A stretch of 5,293 nucleotides of DNA from Synergistaceae bacterium (GCA_003446665.1 DMCT01000029.1:2835-8127); one strand, 5' to 3'. Positions 1-5,293 are shown, counted from the first letter of the stretch. The notes: generated from the letters alone by a model not told the origin. A program made the numbers and translations.

Positions 1-417
1 CATTTCACGCATCTCCCGCTCGCTGTACTCTATTCCAGGTATCCACTCCCAGAGAGAAGGCATCACCGGGTTATCTTTAGGTACCTTGACTGAAACAGTA
101 ACTCCAAGCCTTTTGTTCTTTCCCGCGCTATTAAAAAGCGCGAAATGGTAATTCAAAACAACCGTATCGCCGTCATCATTGCCCGAGATGATCTGGAAAT
201 GCGGAAAATCTAACTCCCTCATGAGGTCCACCAGTTCCAGAAAGCGTTCACGTTTGACAGCAAGCCACAGCACTCTGTATTGAACTGCATTAGCCATGCC
301 GCCCTTGTATTCTCTCAATTCCACATCATAAACGTCCTTGCCGAAACAGTCCTCTATGCAGGCTATAACTTCCTTCGGGTCTTTGCTTTCCTTGCAGTAA
401 GCCGCGCGCCATTTCAT
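1..417 (-). CDS. mbhK: MbhK: NuoC-like (30 kDa) subunit, partial at the left edge
   Basis: The reading frame starts at ATG 417, overlapping the mbhJ stop in an ATGA, and stays open to base 1. It gives 139 residues with no stop, so the 3' end lies outside the window. The ribosome binding site AGGTG (429-425) lies seven bases upstream. The product matches the respiratory-chain NADH dehydrogenase 30 kDa subunit family (NuoC). Residues 73-92 (HFQIISGN... to NYHF) are the usual strand region. PSLWEWIPGIEYSEREMREM (120-139) is the family signature that normally leads into the conserved Met-Gly/Gly-x-Pro segment, so only the C-terminal part is missing. NuoC-like subunits carry no cofactor and hold the small and large catalytic subunits together on the cytoplasmic side. 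It is a separate gene, with no fusion to NuoD visible so far. Three cysteines near the N-terminus (C8, C20, C24) are not a known family feature; I attach no function to them. Confidence 0.93.
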   Translation of the reverse strand, partial: MKWRAAYCKESKDPKEVIACIEDCFGKDVYDVELREYKGGMANAVQYRVLWLAVKRERFLELVDLMRELDFPHFQIISGNDDGDTVVLNYHFALFNSAGKNKRLGVTVSVKVPKDNPVMPSLWEWIPGIEYSEREMREM

Positions 418-875
418 TGAGGAGCACCTGCCTTTTGCGACTCTTCTTTCATTTTTTCCAGTTTCAATATGGCCTTCGCGGCACCTTCTATGATTGCTTC
501 CGGTCGTGGCGGACACCCGTGAACGTAAACGTCTACCGGTATCACGTTATCCACTGGGCCATCGAGGTTGTAGGACTTGTAGAACACATCTCCGGAATTT
601 GCGCAATTCCCGACGGCGATTACAACTTTGGGATCCGGCATCTGAGCGTAGATCCTCTTTAACCTTTCGGTCATGTACTTTGTCACCGGACCAGTTACAA
701 GCAGAGCATCCGCATGTCTGGGCGTACCCACAAGCTTCATCCCGAAACGTTCGATATCATAGCGTGGAGTGAGAGTCGCCACGATCTCAATGTCGCAACC
801 GTTGCAGGATCCGCTGTTGCAGTGGAAAACCCAGATTGATTTGGTGAGTATCTCCAGGTATCTATCAAGTTTCAT
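414..875 (-). CDS. mbhJ: MbhJ: NuoB-like [4Fe-4S] hydrogenase small subunit
   Basis: A 153-residue soluble or peripheral protein of the complex I 20 kDa (NuoB) / [NiFe]-hydrogenase small-subunit family. Four cysteines sit where ligands of the proximal [4Fe-4S] cluster are expected: C24 and C27 in GSCNGCDIE, C91 in GNCANSGDVF and C121 in GCPPRPEAI. The first pair is CxxC, as in group 4 hydrogenases, not the adjacent Cys-Cys of true NADH dehydrogenase NuoB. This favours a hydrogenase-type (or Mbx/Mbs-type) enzyme over complex I. The cluster would pass electrons between the ferredoxin-like subunit N and the catalytic subunit L. There is no signal peptide or Tat motif, so it faces the cytoplasm. 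A fifth cysteine, C19, lies close by and is probably not a ligand. It is preceded by a 13-base gap containing AAAGGTGG. The TGA overlaps the mbhK ATG by four bases. The C-terminal tail after about residue 140 is charged. Confidence 0.96.
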   Translation of the reverse strand: MKLDRYLEILTKSIWVFHCNSGSCNGCDIEIVATLTPRYDIERFGMKLVGTPRHADALLVTGPVTKYMTERLKRIYAQMPDPKVVIAVGNCANSGDVFYKSYNLDGPVDNVIPVDVYVHGCPPRPEAIIEGAAKAILKLEKMKEESQKAGAPQ

Positions 876-888
876 GACTTTCCCACCT

Positions 889-1227
889 TTAAAGCAGCAC
901 CAAAACGGCTAACACCGAAGCCGTCAGTATCATGTAGCCGACGTATTCTCGAGCATCGCCGCTGTGCAACTCGACAAGTATTTCATAATATCCCTTCAAA
1001 GCCTCAGTAAAGCCCCAGTAAGCGGAACTGGCAGGTACCTGTATCTCGGAGCCGTCATCAGGCACGACATTGCTTCCATAGAAAATTTCATCCTGGTCTG
1101 TGCCCTTTTTGTAGTCTTTTCTGCCAAGGCTTCGAAGCCACAGTACGAGAGCACTCGCAATCGCGAAAAAGATCAGCCATGTGTAAACATCCCAATAGCC
1201 GAATCCCGTATAAACCGTGCTCCACAT
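889..1227 (-). CDS. mbhI: MbhI: linker membrane subunit between antiporter and hydrogenase modules
   Basis: A 112-residue protein assigned as MbhI mainly from its place between mbhH and mbhJ, its size and its layout. It has an N-terminal helix (about 11-30), a polar middle with the acidic stretch GTDQDEIFYG (42-51) and VPDDGSE (55-61), an amphipathic or helical region (about 68-92), and a C-terminal helix (about 95-112). From knowledge of the P. furiosus Mbh complex, MbhI joins the Mrp-like module to the hydrogenase module and resembles the C-terminal part of NuoL-type subunits. The structural detail is inference here. Start choice: the frame runs upstream to an ATG at 1317 inside mbhH, giving a 142-residue product with a Cys/Arg/Gly-rich N-terminus unlike a membrane subunit. 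The ATG at 1227 shares one base with the mbhH TGA and has GGGAGGTG (1242-1235) nine bases from its core, so it is used. The TAA stop is followed 13 bases later by mbhJ. Confidence 0.85.
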   Translation of the reverse strand: MWSTVYTGFGYWDVYTWLIFFAIASALVLWLRSLGRKDYKKGTDQDEIFYGSNVVPDDGSEIQVPASSAYWGFTEALKGYYEILVELHSGDAREYVGYMILTASVLAVLVLL

Positions 1228-2792
1228 CACAACCCACCTCCCATGACGGCCGAAATGTATCCGGCCTGATCCACCAGAGCCTTCGCAGCAGGTTCGACGA
1301 GATTGGCAAGTGACCACGTCGGGAACAGGGTCAGACCGATGATTACGATCGTGAGGATCGACATACCGACAAGCATTGTAGCCGGAACCTCCTTGACGTG
1401 CTGGAAGACCGACTTCTCAGGTCCCAGGAAGGCCGTCTGGAAAACCTTTACAAAAGAGGCCAGGGTAAGGACGGAAGTCACAAGAGCCGCAACAGCCAGA
1501 ATCGGGTAAACTGCGAAGGTCGATTCATAAATGAGGAGCTTCGACACGAAGCCGTTGAATGGCGGCAACCCGGCGATCGCGGCTGCGGCAATTACGAACA
1601 TGAAGGTAGTGTGTGGCATTACCCTCGCAAGTCCGCCGAGTTCGTTCAGATTCCTGGTGCCGGCAGCGTAATAAAGGGCTCCGGCCGTCAAAAACAGCAA
1701 TCCCTTGTACATCGTGTAGTTGATGAGGTGGAAGATGCCACCCTTCATTGCTGTGAACCCGTATTCGGCCATCGCCTGCGGGTCATTCAGCGCCAGCAGG
1801 CCTACGCCAAGCCCGAGAAGTATATAACCAATCTGTGACACCGAATGATAGGCCATCAATCTCTTGATTTCTTTCTGTATGACCGCCATGGTAACGCCTA
1901 TAAACATGGAGAGGACGCCCATGACTATTATTGTCCATGGCACGACGGAACTTCCAAGGCTCGTGCCGTATAGGGAGAAACAAACTCTGAAAAGACCGTA
2001 AAGCGATGCCTGGCTGACGGCTACGAGCAGACATGTAACGCCTGCCGGTGCTTCCGTGTAGGCATCCGGCGTCCACATGTGCATAGGTACGGTACCGCAT
2101 TTCATCGCCAACGCCGCTACCAGAAAGACAAGAGCTATTTTCTCCGCATATCCAAAACGCATCATGCGAGCCACGGCCGCCATGTTCACTGCGTTGTAGC
2201 GTCCGTAGAAAAATCCTACGGCTATTAGTATCAGCATGGCTGCTACCGTTGATACGACCATATACTTGAAACCCGCCTCTATCGCTTCCGGTTTGTCCCT
2301 CCAGTACGCTACGAGCCCAAAAGACGCGACCGACGCGATTTCGAGGAATACAAAAAAGTTAAAAAGGTCGCCCGTGAGTTCCATGCCCAGCATTCCCGCC
2401 GTTAGCAGGAAATAAAGGGAGACAAATTTGTCTAGACCGGAAAAGCGCTCCATGAACCGCAAGGAAAAGAAGGCGCCAGCCAGTGCTGCAATAGACCCGA
2501 CAACGGCCATGAACGCGCTGAAGGCATCCACCTCCAGGATAATGCGTATAGGCCAACTCAGGCCCGAAGGGAGAGTCAGGTTCCAGGACTCTCCGCCCAA
2601 CACGTAAACCGCTATGCCTTCAATCTGTATATAACGCCAGAGCATTATGCTCAATATCGCGGTCAACGCTGACACTGCCACGAACCACAGGTTTCTCAGC
2701 GGCTTGCCACCCAGACCAGCAACCGGAGCCGCGAAGGCACCCAACAACGGAACCGCGATCACTAAAGCCGGGAGATGTACGCTCCAGTTCAT
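1227..2792 (-). CDS. mbhH: MbhH: MnhD/NuoN-like ion-translocating antiporter subunit
   Basis: At 521 residues it is the largest protein in the window. It is a polytopic membrane protein of the proton-conducting transporter family (MrpD, NuoL/M/N), with about 14 predicted helices. The ion-channel residues are in place: E151 in the TM5 segment LFNFFVFLEIAS, K231 in the TM7 segment AMKCGTVPMHMWTPDAY, H355 and K363 in FHLINYTMYKGLLFL, and K418 in PFNGFVSKLLIYES. Together these form the Glu/Lys/His/Lys relay of an active pump half-channel pair, so it looks functional. It is the single antiporter-like subunit of the complex and would couple redox energy to proton (and indirectly Na+) movement across the cytoplasmic membrane. 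The start ATG 2792 overlaps the mbhG stop and has a strong AGGAGGT site (2806-2800). It ends MGGGL then TGA, where the Gly codons form the site for mbhI. The length is normal for MnhD/MbhH. It lacks the long C-terminal lateral helix of NuoL, consistent with a separate mbhI next to it. Confidence 0.97.
   Translation of the reverse strand: MNWSVHLPALVIAVPLLGAFAAPVAGLGGKPLRNLWFVAVSALTAILSIMLWRYIQIEGIAVYVLGGESWNLTLPSGLSWPIRIILEVDAFSAFMAVVGSIAALAGAFFSLRFMERFSGLDKFVSLYFLLTAGMLGMELTGDLFNFFVFLEIASVASFGLVAYWRDKPEAIEAGFKYMVVSTVAAMLILIAVGFFYGRYNAVNMAAVARMMRFGYAEKIALVFLVAALAMKCGTVPMHMWTPDAYTEAPAGVTCLLVAVSQASLYGLFRVCFSLYGTSLGSSVVPWTIIVMGVLSMFIGVTMAVIQKEIKRLMAYHSVSQIGYILLGLGVGLLALNDPQAMAEYGFTAMKGGIFHLINYTMYKGLLFLTAGALYYAAGTRNLNELGGLARVMPHTTFMFVIAAAAIAGLPPFNGFVSKLLIYESTFAVYPILAVAALVTSVLTLASFVKVFQTAFLGPEKSVFQHVKEVPATMLVGMSILTIVIIGLTLFPTWSLANLVEPAAKALVDQAGYISAVMGGGL
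1235..1242 (-). promoter_or_regulatory. Ribosome binding site of mbhI, deciding its start
   Basis: Minus-strand GGGAGGTG at 1242-1235, with its GGAGG core nine bases before the ATG at 1227. It lies within the final Gly-Gly-Gly codons of mbhH and supports the short 112-residue form of MbhI over the 142-residue form. Confidence 0.75.
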
Positions 2793-3136
2793 CCTCGTAA
2801 CCTCCTGATCTCCCGCACGTCAAGGGTTCCATAATGCTTGTAAAGCATCATGATCAGCGACAAAAGCAGCGCCGAAGTCGCAAGGCCTATGACGATTGCG
2901 GTCAGCGTCAATGCCTGCGGTGTAGGAAGCACCATAGTTTTCACTTCGCCAGCCAGTGTAAAAACAGGAATGCTTCCCCCTCTTCTGTATCCAAGCACGA
3001 TGAGAAGCAGGTTTGCAGAAGCTTCCAGCAAAGTAATCCCTATTGCTATCTTGATAAGGTTTCTTTCGAAAAGGATCGAATATAGACCCAGGAAGAAAAG
3101 AATTCCTACGACAAGAAAGGGCATATTACCTGTCAT
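2789..3136 (-). CDS. mbhG: MbhG: MnhC/NuoK-like subunit
   Basis: A 115-residue protein of the MnhC/NuoK family with three transmembrane helices (about 5-22, 28-49 and 76-98). Helix 2 contains E38 (ITLLEASANLLL), the buried glutamate conserved between MrpC and NuoK. The MnhC hallmark PTPQALTLTAIVIG (71-84) opens helix 3. Start choice: the frame extends upstream to an ATG at 3166, which would overlap mbhF by 41 bases and has no recognisable ribosome binding site. The ATG at 3136 is preceded at seven bases by AGAGGAG (3150-3144) and gives a normal family N-terminus, so I choose it. ATG 3124 is a weaker alternative. It overlaps the end of mbhF by 11 bases. The C-terminal RRLRG codons contain the AGGAGGT site for mbhH, and the stop overlaps the mbhH start (ATGA). 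In complex I-like machines this subunit helps pass charge along the polar axis next to the pumping subunit. Confidence 0.95.
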   Translation of the reverse strand: MTGNMPFLVVGILFFLGLYSILFERNLIKIAIGITLLEASANLLLIVLGYRRGGSIPVFTLAGEVKTMVLPTPQALTLTAIVIGLATSALLLSLIMMLYKHYGTLDVREIRRLRG

Positions 3137-3620
3137 GGCCAGTCTCCTCTCTTCCTGTATCATCATATAAGCGGATTCCCTTGAACATGTACAGGATAAT
3201 CAGAGAAAGCCCCCCTATGACTTCAAGGCCTACTGCCATGTTCATCACTGCAATGGTTCCGGAACTGTTAAGTATGCCGCTGTTGGCTCCTGCAGGAACG
3301 ACGGCGCCGAAAAGTCCGCCTCCACCTGCAAGGAAATTGTAGAAGAACGCTGTCGTAAGTCCTGCAAAACCCGCTCCGATGAAAAGGAGCAAGCCCGTCG
3401 TTTCGGCCCAGGAATAAAGTCCGGGTTTTACGAAGGAAAGCAGTTTTTTGCCGCCATGGGACACAAGCAAAAGGGCCATGAATGTGGCAACAACTGCTCC
3501 GCCCTGGAAACCGCCCCCGGGCGAAAGGTGGCCGTGAATAATTACGTATGCACCGAAAACAGCCAGAAACCAGGCGAAAATATCGCAAATAGTTCTCACA
3601 ATTATGGAGAGAGGCTCCAT
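3126..3620 (-). CDS. mbhF: MbhF: MnhB/MrpB-like subunit
   Basis: A 164-residue membrane protein with the MnhB domain. The diagnostic motif HGHLSPGGGFQGG (29-41) follows the first helix. Four transmembrane segments are visible at about 8-28, 39-57, 70-92 and 121-147. Between helices 3 and 4 is a glycine-rich loop (about 99-120), which probably faces the outside. Helix 4 contains NMAVGLEVIGGLSL (127-140) with E133, conserved in MnhB. The C-terminal tail KGIRLYDDTGREETGHDR is charged. In Mbh and Mrp complexes this subunit packs with MbhD, E and G next to the MrpD/MbhH pump. It starts at ATG 3620, sharing one base with the mbhE TGA, with GGGAGG nine bases upstream. Its last four codons overlap the start of mbhG. 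No frameshift or missing motif is seen. Confidence 0.96.
   Translation of the reverse strand: MEPLSIIVRTICDIFAWFLAVFGAYVIIHGHLSPGGGFQGGAVVATFMALLLVSHGGKKLLSFVKPGLYSWAETTGLLLFIGAGFAGLTTAFFYNFLAGGGGLFGAVVPAGANSGILNSSGTIAVMNMAVGLEVIGGLSLIILYMFKGIRLYDDTGREETGHDR
3144..3150 (-). promoter_or_regulatory. Ribosome binding site of mbhG, deciding its start
   Basis: Minus-strand AGAGGAG at 3150-3144, seven bases before the ATG at 3136, inside the last codons of mbhF. The longer candidate start at 3166 has no comparable site. Confidence 0.7.
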
Positions 3621-3892
3621 CAGTCGTGCCCTCCCTTCCTGAACACTACAAGCACCGAGCAGACGGCCGTAAATAACACTGCAGCCTCGCCGAGGGTGTC
3701 AAAACCCCTGTAATCGAAAACAACCGAAGTTACCAGGTTATTGACGTTCCGCTCCCTCTGGGCGTTTTCAATGTAATAGTCATCCATGGGGGCTTTGCCC
3801 ACTTCACCGAAGGGATGTATTCCGTCAAGGGCGCCCCAAAGTGTTCCAACGACTACCAGCAGAGCGATCAGAAACAGGACGCCTTTTTTCAT
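3620..3892 (-). CDS. mbhE: MbhE: MrpA C-terminal-like subunit
   Basis: A 90-residue protein with an N-terminal hydrophobic helix (4-22), a hydrophilic loop of about 40 residues (24-64) and a second helix (about 68-84). The sequence NNLVTSVVFDYRGFDTLGEA (51-70) is the hallmark of the MbhE family and of the matching C-terminal part of MnhA/MrpA. D60, R62, D65 and E69 are present. In the Mbh and Mrp structures this segment sits beside MbhD and MbhF in the Mrp-specific region proposed to carry Na+/H+ exchange. The start ATG 3892 overlaps the mbhD stop by four bases, with GGAGG at 3906-3902, nine bases upstream. The C-terminal KGGHD encodes the GGGAGG site for mbhF (3635-3630). The TGA shares one base with the mbhF ATG. 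I see no signal-peptide cleavage motif, so the first helix is most likely a retained membrane anchor. Confidence 0.93.
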   Translation of the reverse strand: MKKGVLFLIALLVVVGTLWGALDGIHPFGEVGKAPMDDYYIENAQRERNVNNLVTSVVFDYRGFDTLGEAAVLFTAVCSVLVVFRKGGHD

Positions 3893-4152
3893 TTACGTCC
3901 ACCTCCGCCGCCCTTGCGTAAAACGTTGCATCCCCTTAGCGCGATTATATAGATGGCTGTCGTGAGCCCCGCGCCGATACCAGCTTCAGCGATAGCCACG
4001 TCCGGCGCCTTGAGGATGTAGAATTCCAACGAAAGTAGGAGACTGAAAACCCCAAGTGAAACCACTGAAGAGAGCAAGTCTCTGAACCAGACGGCAAAAA
4101 AGCCTGCTACGACTATCGCGGCAAGCACCGCCGTATGCGCCAATCCATTCAT
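3889..4152 (-). CDS. mbhD: MbhD: DUF4040-type Mrp/Mbh subunit
   Basis: An 87-residue protein with three transmembrane helices (about 5-22, 27-46 and 54-72). It belongs to the MbhD/DUF4040 family, which corresponds to a C-terminal segment of MrpA/MnhA in standard antiporters. The signature LKAPDVAIAEAGIG (47-60) is intact, including K48, D51 and E56, polar residues lying in or next to the membrane that line the proposed ion path in this family. It starts at ATG 4152, two bases after the mbhC stop. The site upstream (AAGGACGGTG) is weaker and further away than at most junctions here. The tail RKGGGGGRK (79-87) is not typical protein signal: its codons form the GGAGGTGG ribosome binding site of mbhE. 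The stop overlaps the mbhE start (ATGA). As in other Mbh operons, the large NuoL-like part of MrpA is absent, and only its tail persists as separate mbhD and mbhE genes. Confidence 0.95.
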   Translation of the reverse strand: MNGLAHTAVLAAIVVAGFFAVWFRDLLSSVVSLGVFSLLLSLEFYILKAPDVAIAEAGIGAGLTTAIYIIALRGCNVLRKGGGGGRK

Positions 4153-4154
4153 GC

Positions 4155-4520
4155 CTAGACACCGTCCTTTTTCTTCTCGTCTTCGGCAAGCCTGTCCACG
4201 ACGGCAAATTTTGGCAGAACTCCGCTTTTATGCGCAGCCCGGGCTATGGCATGGGCACCAGTTGGATTGGTGATGAGCAAAGCAAAGATCGCAAGGGCTA
4301 CGTGGACTGCCAGCGCGACGAACCTGCCTTCGCCGGTAACAATAAGTTTTTGGATCGCAAAAAGAATTACCGCACCTGATGTAAAAATCGAACCGAAGGT
4401 TGTGCACTTGGTGGTACCGTGAAGGCGGGTGAAAACATCGGGGAAACGAAAAAGTGCTATGGTCCCAAGCAAGTTGAACGTAACCCCAACTACGAGGAAA
4501 AAGACGATCAATATCGTCAT
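4155..4520 (-). CDS. mbhC: MbhC: MnhG/MrpG-like subunit
   Basis: A 121-residue membrane protein of the MnhG/MrpG family (monovalent cation/H+ antiporter subunit G). Three hydrophobic segments lie at about 3-23, 42-60 and 66-84. The diagnostic stretch FRFPDVFTRLHGTTK (24-38) follows helix 1, and LLITNPTGAHAIARAA (81-96) follows helix 3. The C-terminal tail (about 97-121) is charged and Lys/Asp/Glu-rich (EDEKKKD), presumably cytoplasmic and probably dispensable. It starts 3 bases after the mbhB stop, with only a moderate upstream site (GGCGGGGTG). It ends in TAG two bases before mbhD; this is the one TAG stop among the ten visible stops. The role is structural within the Mrp-like half of the complex, alongside MbhA and MbhB. 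The family assignment is secure. The exact mechanistic role of MrpG subunits is not settled. Confidence 0.95.
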   Translation of the reverse strand: MTILIVFFLVVGVTFNLLGTIALFRFPDVFTRLHGTTKCTTFGSIFTSGAVILFAIQKLIVTGEGRFVALAVHVALAIFALLITNPTGAHAIARAAHKSGVLPKFAVVDRLAEDEKKKDGV

Positions 4521-4523
4521 CTG

Positions 4524-4784
4524 TTACACCCCGCCTTCCATAAAGCGGGCGATAAACATGGTACCTACAAAGGAAAGGCCCGCGTAAACTATGGCAACAT
4601 CCACCATTACGACGGAATCATAGACAACGGAAAGAAGTACCATCATCGCCACTACGAGCGTGTTGATCGAATCAAGGGCTACAACCCTGTCCGGCACTGT
4701 TGGACCTGCGATGAGACGTCCAGTCATGGCCAGGGCGCAAAGGGCGATAATAGTGGCGCCCCAGGCAAAAAATGTCGGATTCAT
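4524..4784 (-). CDS. mbhB: MbhB: MnhF/MrpF-like subunit
   Basis: An 86-residue membrane protein of the MrpF/PhaF family, a usual length for it. Three transmembrane helices are visible at about 4-22, 36-55 and 60-80. The family signature is present: R23 followed by GPTVPDRVVALD (27-38), with acidic residues D32 and D38 at the membrane border, and D62 at the start of helix 3. In Mrp antiporters and Mbh this subunit is part of the small-subunit bundle (MrpE, F, G) at the far end of the membrane arm. The start ATG (4784-4782) overlaps the mbhA stop in an ATGA. A strong site AGGAGG (4798-4793) lies inside the mbhA end, where it encodes Arg-Arg, and is spaced 8 bases from the ATG. This points to coupled translation with mbhA. 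Its own end, encoding EGGV then TAA, carries a weaker GGCGGGGTG site for mbhC. Confidence 0.95.
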   Translation of the reverse strand: MNPTFFAWGATIIALCALAMTGRLIAGPTVPDRVVALDSINTLVVAMMVLLSVVYDSVVMVDVAIVYAGLSFVGTMFIARFMEGGV

Positions 4785-5278
4785 TCGGCTACCCTCCTAG
4801 CCCATTTCCCGAAAGAGCCATAAACATCTTCTTCAGCTGGATTTTCGTCCCTTACGTATATCCAGTGAATATAAAAAATGTTCCCCTCTTCCGGCCCATC
4901 ATCCACATCCACGGTTAGTGTTCCCGGAGTCAGGGTTATCGAATTAGCCAACATCGTCGAAGCCAGGCTTTTTTTGAGCCCCGAATCGATTCGAACTATT
5001 CCCGGTCTGATTTCGCCGGTGATAACCCTCATCGCTACATCGAGATTAGCCTTCACCATACCCCATAAAAACGGCCCGAAAAGATACACTAAAAATGAAA
5101 CCCATCGCACCGGGTTGAGTCCGGCAAGCGTCCAGGACCTCTCGGGATTCCACGACCTTGCTCCAATTGCAAGAATCCCTCCAAGGACAACTGCAATCGC
5201 TATTTCAGCCGGATCAATTCCGCCTCCGCTCCAGGCAAGAAGAAGGTATGTGACGACGGAAAGCAGGAAAATGACCAC
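4781..5278 (-). CDS. mbhA: MbhA: MnhE/MrpE-like subunit of membrane-bound hydrogenase
   Basis: Small membrane subunit of the Mrp antiporter-like module, Na+/H+ antiporter MnhE family (MNHE domain). From the chosen start it is 165 residues. Two or three hydrophobic segments fill the N-terminal half (about 1-17, 26-40, 58-76), followed by a cytoplasmic domain. Family hallmarks are IRPGIVRI at about 90-97, LANSITLTPGTLTVDV at about 110-125 and FYIHWIYV at about 135-142. Start choice: the frame is open to the right edge and a GTG lies at 5287-5285, but that codon sits inside the sequence GAGGAGGTGA, which looks like the ribosome binding site itself. The next in-frame GTG (5278-5276) is 8 bases downstream of the GGAGG core, so I use it. 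A start outside the window cannot be excluded. The stop overlaps mbhB by four bases (ATGA). It is the first operon gene visible and is mbhA in the standard order. In Mrp complexes MnhE is a structural subunit; a direct ion-path role is not established. Confidence 0.93.
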   Translation of the reverse strand: MVIFLLSVVTYLLLAWSGGGIDPAEIAIAVVLGGILAIGARSWNPERSWTLAGLNPVRWVSFLVYLFGPFLWGMVKANLDVAMRVITGEIRPGIVRIDSGLKKSLASTMLANSITLTPGTLTVDVDDGPEEGNIFYIHWIYVRDENPAEEDVYGSFGKWARRVAE

Positions 5279-5283
5279 AGGCC

Positions 5284-5291
5284 TCACCTCC
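5284..5291 (-). promoter_or_regulatory. Ribosome binding site of mbhA
   Basis: On the minus strand positions 5291-5284 read GGAGGTGA, a near-perfect anti-16S match. Its GGAGG core (5291-5287) ends 8 bases before the GTG at 5278. This decides the mbhA start: the upstream GTG at 5287-5285 is part of the site, so it is unlikely to be the initiation codon. Confidence 0.75.
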
Positions 5292-5293
5292 TC

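Noticed and set aside
876..888. The 13-base gap between mbhI and mbhJ as a possible internal promoter or processing site
   Set aside because: It is too short, and it is filled by the mbhJ ribosome binding site. No hairpin or promoter-like boxes are seen.
1228..1317. N-terminal extension of mbhI to an ATG at 1317
   Set aside because: It overlaps mbhH by 91 bases and would add 30 Cys/Arg/Gly-rich residues before a membrane helix. The ATG at 1227 has an excellent ribosome binding site and the usual stop/start overlap.
1398..1838. Plus-strand open frame of 146 codons opposite mbhH
   Set aside because: It lies wholly antisense to well-conserved mbhH sequence, its product is polar low-complexity with no recognisable family, and no ribosome binding site stands out. 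It is a shadow of the real gene.
3137..3166. N-terminal extension of mbhG to an ATG at 3166
   Set aside because: No ribosome binding site precedes it, and it adds a charged leader not expected in MnhC proteins. The ATG at 3136 is well supported.
3620..4152. Possible broken mnhA/mrpA gene: two small genes matching the MrpA C-terminus with the large N-terminal part missing
   Set aside because: Separate mbhD and mbhE without the NuoL-like part is the normal arrangement in Mbh operons. Both genes are intact with their own starts and ribosome binding sites, so this is not a pseudogene or deletion.
4419..4823. Plus-strand open frame of 134 codons opposite mbhA/B/C
   Set aside because: It crosses three secure antisense genes and their junctions, and its His/Lys/Gly-rich product looks like reverse-complement membrane-protein code, not a protein.

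Overview
The window is one densely packed, minus-strand stretch of a single operon: eleven genes running from the right edge to the left edge, with no gap over about 13 bases. They match, in order and in family, the first eleven genes of the archaeal-type membrane-bound hydrogenase operon (mbhA to mbhK): an Mrp-type Na+/H+ antiporter-like module (A to H), the linker subunit I, then the NuoB-like and NuoC-like subunits J and K of the peripheral arm. The left edge cuts mbhK. The large catalytic subunit (L, NuoD-like), the NuoH-like membrane anchor (M) and the ferredoxin-like subunit (N) would be expected further left, outside the window.

Layout, read in the direction of transcription: mbhA (MnhE-like, about 5278-4781), mbhB (MnhF-like, 4784-4524), mbhC (MnhG-like, 4520-4155), mbhD (4152-3889), mbhE (3892-3620), mbhF (MnhB-like, 3620-3126), mbhG (MnhC/NuoK-like, 3136-2789), mbhH (MnhD/NuoN-like ion-pumping subunit, 2792-1227), mbhI (1227-889), mbhJ (NuoB-like, Fe-S, 875-414), mbhK (NuoC-like, 417 to beyond 1). 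Most junctions are ATGA or TGATG stop/start overlaps. A Shine-Dalgarno site lies inside the end of the upstream gene at most junctions, as in a tightly coupled polycistronic message. No promoter, terminator, RNA gene, repeat, mobile element or CRISPR array is visible. The promoter must lie right of the window, unless more genes precede mbhA.

Together the proteins would form an ion-translocating, complex I-related redox enzyme. Electrons, usually from reduced ferredoxin, would pass through the J cluster to a catalytic site on L, and the membrane module would convert that energy into a Na+/H+ gradient. Whether the product is H2 (Mbh), or the enzyme is a formate-linked or sulfane-sulfur-reducing relative, depends on subunit L and on flanking genes that are not visible. 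Gene order favours the Mbh type over the Mbx/Mbs type.

The host is an anaerobe with strong GGAGG-type ribosome binding sites and mixed arginine codons (CGN as well as AGA/AGG). The CGN use argues against Thermococcales, where this operon is best known, and makes a bacterial anaerobe (for example a Thermotogota- or Synergistota-like fermenter) more likely. That placement is low-confidence inference. I see a well-understood family here, not an undescribed system.
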